From Nitrosomonadales bacterium (GTDB lineage Bacteria > Pseudomonadota > Gammaproteobacteria > Burkholderiales > SG8-41), in NCBI GenBank assembly GCA_009885185.1, contig VFLF01000331.1:1-6165 (forward strand): 6,165 nt of DNA. The letters run 5' to 3'. A program made the translations under genes and the position numbers. Shown in pieces: positions 5,833 to 6,165 of the stretch. How positions within the stretch are numbered: position 1 is the stretch's first letter; every line of letters begins with the position of its first letter. The notes below the pieces were generated by a model. That model worked only from the letters and a program-made list of their open reading frames with translations, was not told where the DNA came from and did no database searches.

Positions 5833-6165
5833 AGGATCAAGCCGCACGGGCAATTAGTACTGGTTAGCTAAGACGATTACTCGTCGTACACACCCAGCCT
5901 ATTAACGTGGTGGTCTTCCACGACCCTTTAGGAGGATCAAGTCCTCGGGAAGTCTCATCTTGAGGCAAGTTTCCCGCTTAGATGCTTTCAGCGGTTATCT
6001 CTTCCGAACTTAGCTACCCGGCGATGCCACTGGCGTGACAACCGGTACACCAGAGGTTCGTCCACTCCGGTCCTCTCGTACTAGGAGCAGCCCCCCTCAA
6101 ACTTCGAACGCCCACCGCAGATAGGGACCAAACTGTCTCACGACGTTTTGAACCCAGCTCACGTA
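5833..6165 (-). rRNA. rrl: 23S ribosomal RNA, 3' part (truncated by window edge)
   Basis: This is the last 333 or so bases of 23S rRNA on the minus strand; the gene continues past the right edge. The sarcin-ricin loop AGTACGAGAGGACC is at 6082-6069, at the expected distance from the 3' end. The segment nearest the edge corresponds to E. coli positions of about 2573 onward, in and after the peptidyl-transferase region (GTGAGCTGGGTTC...). The 3' end is placed at GGCTTGATCCT by comparison with the E. coli end and may be off by a few bases. The resemblance is to betaproteobacterial 23S, judged from memory. Confidence 0.95.

Overview
The window looks like part of a proteobacterial chromosome, most likely betaproteobacterial. 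The main evidence is the rRNA at the right edge. The 5S rRNA (minus strand, about 5554-5670) and the 3' end of the 23S rRNA (minus strand, about 5833-6165) resemble betaproteobacterial versions as I remember them, and the protein genes have matching moderately high GC. The assignment to class is inference from memory; no database search was possible.

Layout, left to right. Positions 1-128 carry no gene but hold two abutting palindromes (23-50) and a stretch (88-106) that resembles an insertion-sequence end. Positions 129-4436 are a compact minus-strand operon. In transcription order it encodes a membrane-anchored periplasmic adaptor (MacA/HlyD type, 4436-3222), a LolD/MacB-type ABC ATPase (3215-2487), and two related but different FtsX/MacB-type permeases (2462-1308 and 1295-129). 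Together they should form a tripartite-type exporter or extractor in the inner membrane: a heterodimeric permease pair, an ATPase dimer and an adaptor reaching into the periplasm. The substrate cannot be read from the sequence, and no outer-membrane channel is present here. A good sigma70-like promoter (4493-4521, minus strand) precedes a very AT-rich leader.

Divergent from the operon is a plus-strand TauD/TfdA-family Fe(II)/2-oxoglutarate dioxygenase (best start TTG 4617, end 5480). It is followed by a hairpin (5511-5541) that is a strong terminator for the opposing rRNA operon and perhaps a weak one for the dioxygenase gene. The 5S-23S spacer (5671-5832) contains no tRNA.

The most unusual structural point is that all four exporter genes lie in one reading frame and all end in TAG, so positions 4436-129 form one frame interrupted only by four amber codons. 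Chance is the simplest explanation, but it is testable. I see no clearly new biological system; the region is mostly a recognisable transporter operon, a dioxygenase and the end of an rRNA operon.
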